DNA from: Neobacillus sp. YX16
GTDB lineage: Bacteria > Bacillota > Bacilli > Bacillales > Cytobacillaceae
DNA length: 64,000 nucleotides
NCBI RefSeq assembly: GCF_030123505.1
Contig: NZ_CP126115.1
Location: 4,168,001 to 4,232,000, forward strand
Reading direction: 5' to 3'
The notes beneath the pieces are model-generated. The model ran no database searches. It had not been told where the DNA came from and saw nothing but the letters and a program-made list of their open reading frames with translations. This document shows, piece after piece, positions 61,601-64,000 of the stretch (position 1 is its first letter; the number at the start of each line of letters is the position of its first letter). The translations under genes were made by a program, and so were the position numbers.

Positions 61601-62629
61601 CGAACCAGTAAAATCAAAAATATGAGTGGCAATTTCATCCTGGGTAATGTCTTTTCCAAAATAGGTCAGAATCATCTCCAAGCTTGCTGGAACACAATAA
61701 TTACTTTTTTGAATAATGGGCTTGATAGTAAGTTTAATTAATTCACCCTGTTCATTTTTTACTGTGAAAAGGGATTTCTCCCTCTTATCTTCATTCCTTA
61801 AGATATCAAATTCTCCTAATTGGTAGTACGCCGTTTTGGTTAAATAGCGAAAATACTTTTGATAGGCATGCTCAGCTATTCTTTCATTTAATTCCTGTAT
61901 CAATTCAAGCATTTCTGTCATTTTGCCGAGATCCCGGTAACGTCTTATTTTTTCTAACATGAAAGATGGTGTTTCAGGGTAGAGTTTCTCCCCTTGTTCG
62001 ATAAGCGCTAAAGCCTCTTCAATTTGTCCATTTGATGCTTTTAAATCGGCCAGCAGCAAATAACAAATCCGTCCTTTTTCAGAATCGTTAAGTCCTTGTT
62101 GAAAGTACTTCTCCGCTTTCTCTCTATTCCCAGTTTGCATAAATACATAACCAATCTTGTCATGTAAAGGTCGGGACGATTCTTTCACCTTTTCCAGAAG
62201 TTTTTCTGCTTCCTTAAATAGCTTCATTTCTAACAAACAACGAATCTTGCAAAAATAAAGCCGTTCGACTTCTTCACCATCCTGAATGTCCTCTTGGTTT
62301 TCAGCAATTGCGGCAGAAATAAGCTCATCTGCTTCTAACAGCTTTCCATTATCAAGAAGCTCCTCACAATACCAAGAAAGTGTTAAAACGCAAGGGAAAC
62401 GGCGGTAAGCGTAACGAGCTATAAAAGAACTATATTGATACATCAAAAAATGGTCTGTGAACCGAATCAATACCTGAAATTCTTCTGCAGACTTTATTCT
62501 GTTAAGCTTTTGTTTTATTTCAGAGTGACGCATCGATTTTAACACATGTAACTCTTGATTTATGATATCTAATGCTTGATTGTATTCTTTCTGGTCATAT
62601 AAGGATTTCAGCTTTGTGATCATATCCAT
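58661..62629 (-). CDS. Giant TPR protein with an embedded C39-peptidase-like domain
   Basis: 1322 residues, no signal peptide or membrane segment. TPR-like helix pairs run from about residue 1 to 300 and 480 to 1300 (for example PDQYYTWSYLALAYLYSGDVKKAEYF, DSFPYYRLGEVYFKLGMYEPAASAY). Between about 303 and 445 is a peptidase_C39_2-like domain: KSNYCVPASLEMI with the Cys at 311, HSSHVQVMTGYD, and IQEPN, giving a Cys-His-Asn/Asp triad order. The ATG at 62629 sits 3 nt after GGGGG; an ATG two codons later has better spacing. Could be a peptide-processing or scaffold protein; function unknown. Confidence 0.8.
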   Translation of the reverse strand: MDMITKLKSLYDQKEYNQALDIINQELHVLKSMRHSEIKQKLNRIKSAEEFQVLIRFTDHFLMYQYSSFIARYAYRRFPCVLTLSWYCEELLDNGKLLEADELISAAIAENQEDIQDGEEVERLYFCKIRCLLEMKLFKEAEKLLEKVKESSRPLHDKIGYVFMQTGNREKAEKYFQQGLNDSEKGRICYLLLADLKASNGQIEEALALIEQGEKLYPETPSFMLEKIRRYRDLGKMTEMLELIQELNERIAEHAYQKYFRYLTKTAYYQLGEFDILRNEDKREKSLFTVKNEQGELIKLTIKPIIQKSNYCVPASLEMILTYFGKDITQDEIATHIFDFTGSKLSTTVDYLEENGYACRYFVGKKELYQELLKKNIPILLSVDFEHSSHVQVMTGYDSMFDFYHIQEPNLLETMYLAADDMEKANASTSYMSIVCVPKERAQELSFLSKEEDDYFRRLHDLGEKLEEDEEKYKETFLEFLKAAIDVPYSPIYVVKHFSFEEYSDFIVQCAEKLLESYPNNDFMNLHVAQAYMRLQRMEQAREQLNHTARKTFSPLYHFLNGRIALYFDEMKEAIGYFRNSLQLDPDQYYTWSYLALAYLYSGDVKKAEYFSSISMQLAPKERFVRINHAAVLIEKQEYDEARGIYDQLIREIPTDGHAWYERARLDQKLGKIRKALRGYLMAINLEDNIPFAVLAAADLYDYELKEPAKAEEILQSGINTAVSAQLLVRLGDFYHERGEIEKCRDCYQECIDLFPDEGFAYIGLAEILGRQENKEKAVEFLKTHKAKFDKDSEYLINSGSMMAEWAMEEDNNQLIEESLELIENGINHIHSNFNEALELYVKIAGETPFINRAIDFLKQKFTDNSSVIEFKCYEGTLFEEQQQYAPALDCYKTAIQVREDSFPYYRLGEVYFKLGMYEPAASAYKTSISIDPAIEPAYLRLAEIAAFNENHEEEAEYLLRLLEFAPVSVNIEYLVSILDEDKQRQLLAMLLSLPKGLNEIWRLDSEAYVYGALGETQLEQEKVNAALQLNPDYSELLHHQAKIFIKAKKWKKARSILTLLLNNDPENGELYRTLIIYSAAANKWSRLPNFLTKLEGKDEGKSTRFLFAAEAGKQFVLDMNLNDEVEGNAFGRFVTKLKNHTKQIYLFGSIIELYEMAIRLDKNNLSAVSHFAKLYEDFELTEDAIKILQKSLKKQWDEPLAYQLGLNYLNEEDYFSALPLFERQLNSDPEDSHLRYLVALCHCEMGETRVAEDMMMRIIKENPYEHDVHLRLGRLFNEQARHLGAKDILEKGMVYHPYDAEIREELQLTNQNLEKSIVLTN

Positions 62630-62765
62630 AGTCCCCCAGGCATCCTTTGTCCTAATAATACTAGCATATATAAAAATGTCAGAAAATTCTAGTGGGAAAA
62701 CTATCTTTTACTTTTAAGGGCGGTTAATATAAAATAACACTTAGATTTACATAAGGAAGGATCAA

Positions 62766-64000
62766 ATGAATATTTCGAGAAAGCGATTTTCTAAGAAGAA
62801 AGAATTATCAACGATTCAATTAATCGTAATTTTTTACTTATCTGCTTTAATCATTTCAACATTTCTTTTAAAAATACCATTGGCACATCATGAAAATGCA
62901 TCCATTAGTTTTATTGATGCCTTATTTACATCAGCTAGTGCTGTAAGTGTTACAGGTTTAAGTGTAATCTCCTTAAAAGATACCTTTAATAATTTTGGAA
63001 TATTTCTTTTGTGTATTATTCTCCAATTAGGCGGATTAGGGGTAATGTCTCTTAGCACCTTTCTTTGGATAATGATTGGTAAAAAAGTAGGATTAAGGGA
63101 ACGCCAACTGATCATGGTGGACCAAAATCAATCCAACCTATCTGGTTTGGTGCAGCTGGCAAAGAGGGTTTTTATTACCATTATTTCAGTTGAAATTATC
63201 GGAGGAATTATTTTAGGATTACGGTTCTTGAAATACTTTGACAGCTCCTTTTCAGCTTTTAAACATGGATTTTTCGGCTCCATTAGTGCCACGACAAATG
63301 CAGGATTTGATATTACCGGGGGTTCATTAATCCCTTTTAGTAATGACTACTTTGTTCAAACTGTCATCATTTTATTGATGATTATCGGAGCAATTGGTTT
63401 CCCGGTTATTGTTGAGGTTTATGAATACTTCTTAAGTTTGAAGAGTAAAAGAAGGTATCATTTCACTTTATTTACTAAATTAACTACCGCAACATTTGTC
63501 ATCTTAACCATTGTTGGCGGCATTATGATTTATTTACTCGATAGTTATCATTTCTTTGCTGATAAATCTTGGCATGAAACGTTTTTCTATTCCTTATTTA
63601 ATTCTGCCACCACTAAAAGTGCTGGGTTGGCAACGATGGATTTGAATGATTTCACACCAAGTAATCAGCTCTTTATGTCGTTATTAATGTTTATCGGCGG
63701 TTCACCGAGCAGCGCCAGCGGTGGAATCCGGACGACAACGTTTGCGATTGTATTGCTAGCGATTTACTTTTATGCACGAGGAAAAGGTTCCATTAAAGTA
63801 TTTAGACGAGAACTGCATAGTGAGGATGTGCTTAAATCCTTTATCGTAATCTCCACAGCCGCTATGCTCTGTTTAGTCTCGATATTAATCCTCTCTATTA
63901 CGGAAAAAGGTACCTTGATTCAAGTAATCTTTGAAGTTACATCAGCGTTTGGAACGAATGGATTGTCGATGGGCTTAACACCCATGCTAACAACATTTGG
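62766..64000 (+). CDS. TrkH/KtrB-family potassium uptake channel, 3'-truncated
   Basis: At least 411 residues, open to the window end. Membrane-pore-membrane repeats each with a selectivity loop: SAVSVTGLSV, SATTNAGFD, SATTKSAGLAT and TSAFGTNGLSMG, typical of Ktr/Trk channels. MFIGGSPSSASGGIRTTT is the family's third-repeat segment. SD AAGGAAGG precedes ATG 62766. Bacillus KtrB/KtrD work with cytosolic KtrA/KtrC; none is adjacent here. No c-di-AMP riboswitch fits in the ~125-nt upstream gap. Confidence 0.93.
   Translation, partial: MNISRKRFSKKKELSTIQLIVIFYLSALIISTFLLKIPLAHHENASISFIDALFTSASAVSVTGLSVISLKDTFNNFGIFLLCIILQLGGLGVMSLSTFLWIMIGKKVGLRERQLIMVDQNQSNLSGLVQLAKRVFITIISVEIIGGIILGLRFLKYFDSSFSAFKHGFFGSISATTNAGFDITGGSLIPFSNDYFVQTVIILLMIIGAIGFPVIVEVYEYFLSLKSKRRYHFTLFTKLTTATFVILTIVGGIMIYLLDSYHFFADKSWHETFFYSLFNSATTKSAGLATMDLNDFTPSNQLFMSLLMFIGGSPSSASGGIRTTTFAIVLLAIYFYARGKGSIKVFRRELHSEDVLKSFIVISTAAMLCLVSILILSITEKGTLIQVIFEVTSAFGTNGLSMGLTPMLTTF

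Overview
The window is an AT-rich, Gram-positive spore-former chromosome from the Bacillaceae (Bacillus/Neobacillus-like). The evidence is strong AGGAGG-type ribosome sites, TTG/GTG starts, the sporulation genes sda and spo0M, T-box leaders, a Ku/LigD pair, and a block in the Bacillus subtilis order ctpA-ldcB(yodJ)-deoD-yodL-yozD-yodN-yozE-yokU-kamA-yodP..yodT. The first gene (pflB) and the last (a TrkH/KtrB-type K+ transporter) are cut by the window ends.

Layout: 1-2890 pflB-pflA (anaerobic pyruvate cleavage). 2945-4117 a MifM-like sensor peptide and the YidC2-type insertase it probably controls. 4150-6290 small genes (GNAT, DUF6501-like, sda) interrupted by two copies of a MITE-like repeat. 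6425-8114 mnmH and an unknown gene. 8241-15270 a complete trpEGDCFBA operon behind two tandem tryptophan T-boxes and a consensus promoter. 15407-21000 an MFS exporter, then an anaerobic molybdoenzyme operon (DmsA-like, DmsB-like, extra ferredoxin) with a perfect Rex/Fnr-like palindrome before the first gene. 21122-22000 cold-shock genes. 22215-26193 nucleoside hydrolase, then divergent ku/ligD for end joining. 26199-26503 a 52-bp tandem array. 26646-31000 dapF and a yxlEFG-like ABC exporter. 31107-38700 amidohydrolase, a GNAT gene with an odd tRNA-arm-like leader, an SDR lacking its catalytic Tyr, a small heat-shock-like protein behind a sigma-K-like promoter, a CobW GTPase and others.

38711-48824 is cell-wall and sporulation related: LCP-like protein, CtpA, LdcB, DeoD, YodL, Spo0M, a Ser/Thr-kinase-like protein preceded by a His-rich micro-gene, YozD, YodN, YozE, an AI-2E-family permease and YokU. 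48832-58563 is a beta-lysine metabolism cluster (kamA, sigma-54 activator, ablB, aldehyde dehydrogenase, yodQ, yodR, yodS, yodT). kamA has its own -24/-12 promoter, which the adjacent activator probably drives. 58661-62629 encodes a 1322-residue TPR protein with an embedded C39-peptidase-like domain.

The points most worth following are the MifM-like arrest leader with a perfect 11-bp SD-masking stem, the T-arm-containing leader at 32300-32540, the MITE family with a perfect 8-bp target duplication, the sigma-54 circuit at kamA, the DmsB-like subunit with a natural Cys-to-Ala ligand change, and the TPR-C39 fusion. All functional calls come from reading sequence only; no database search was run.
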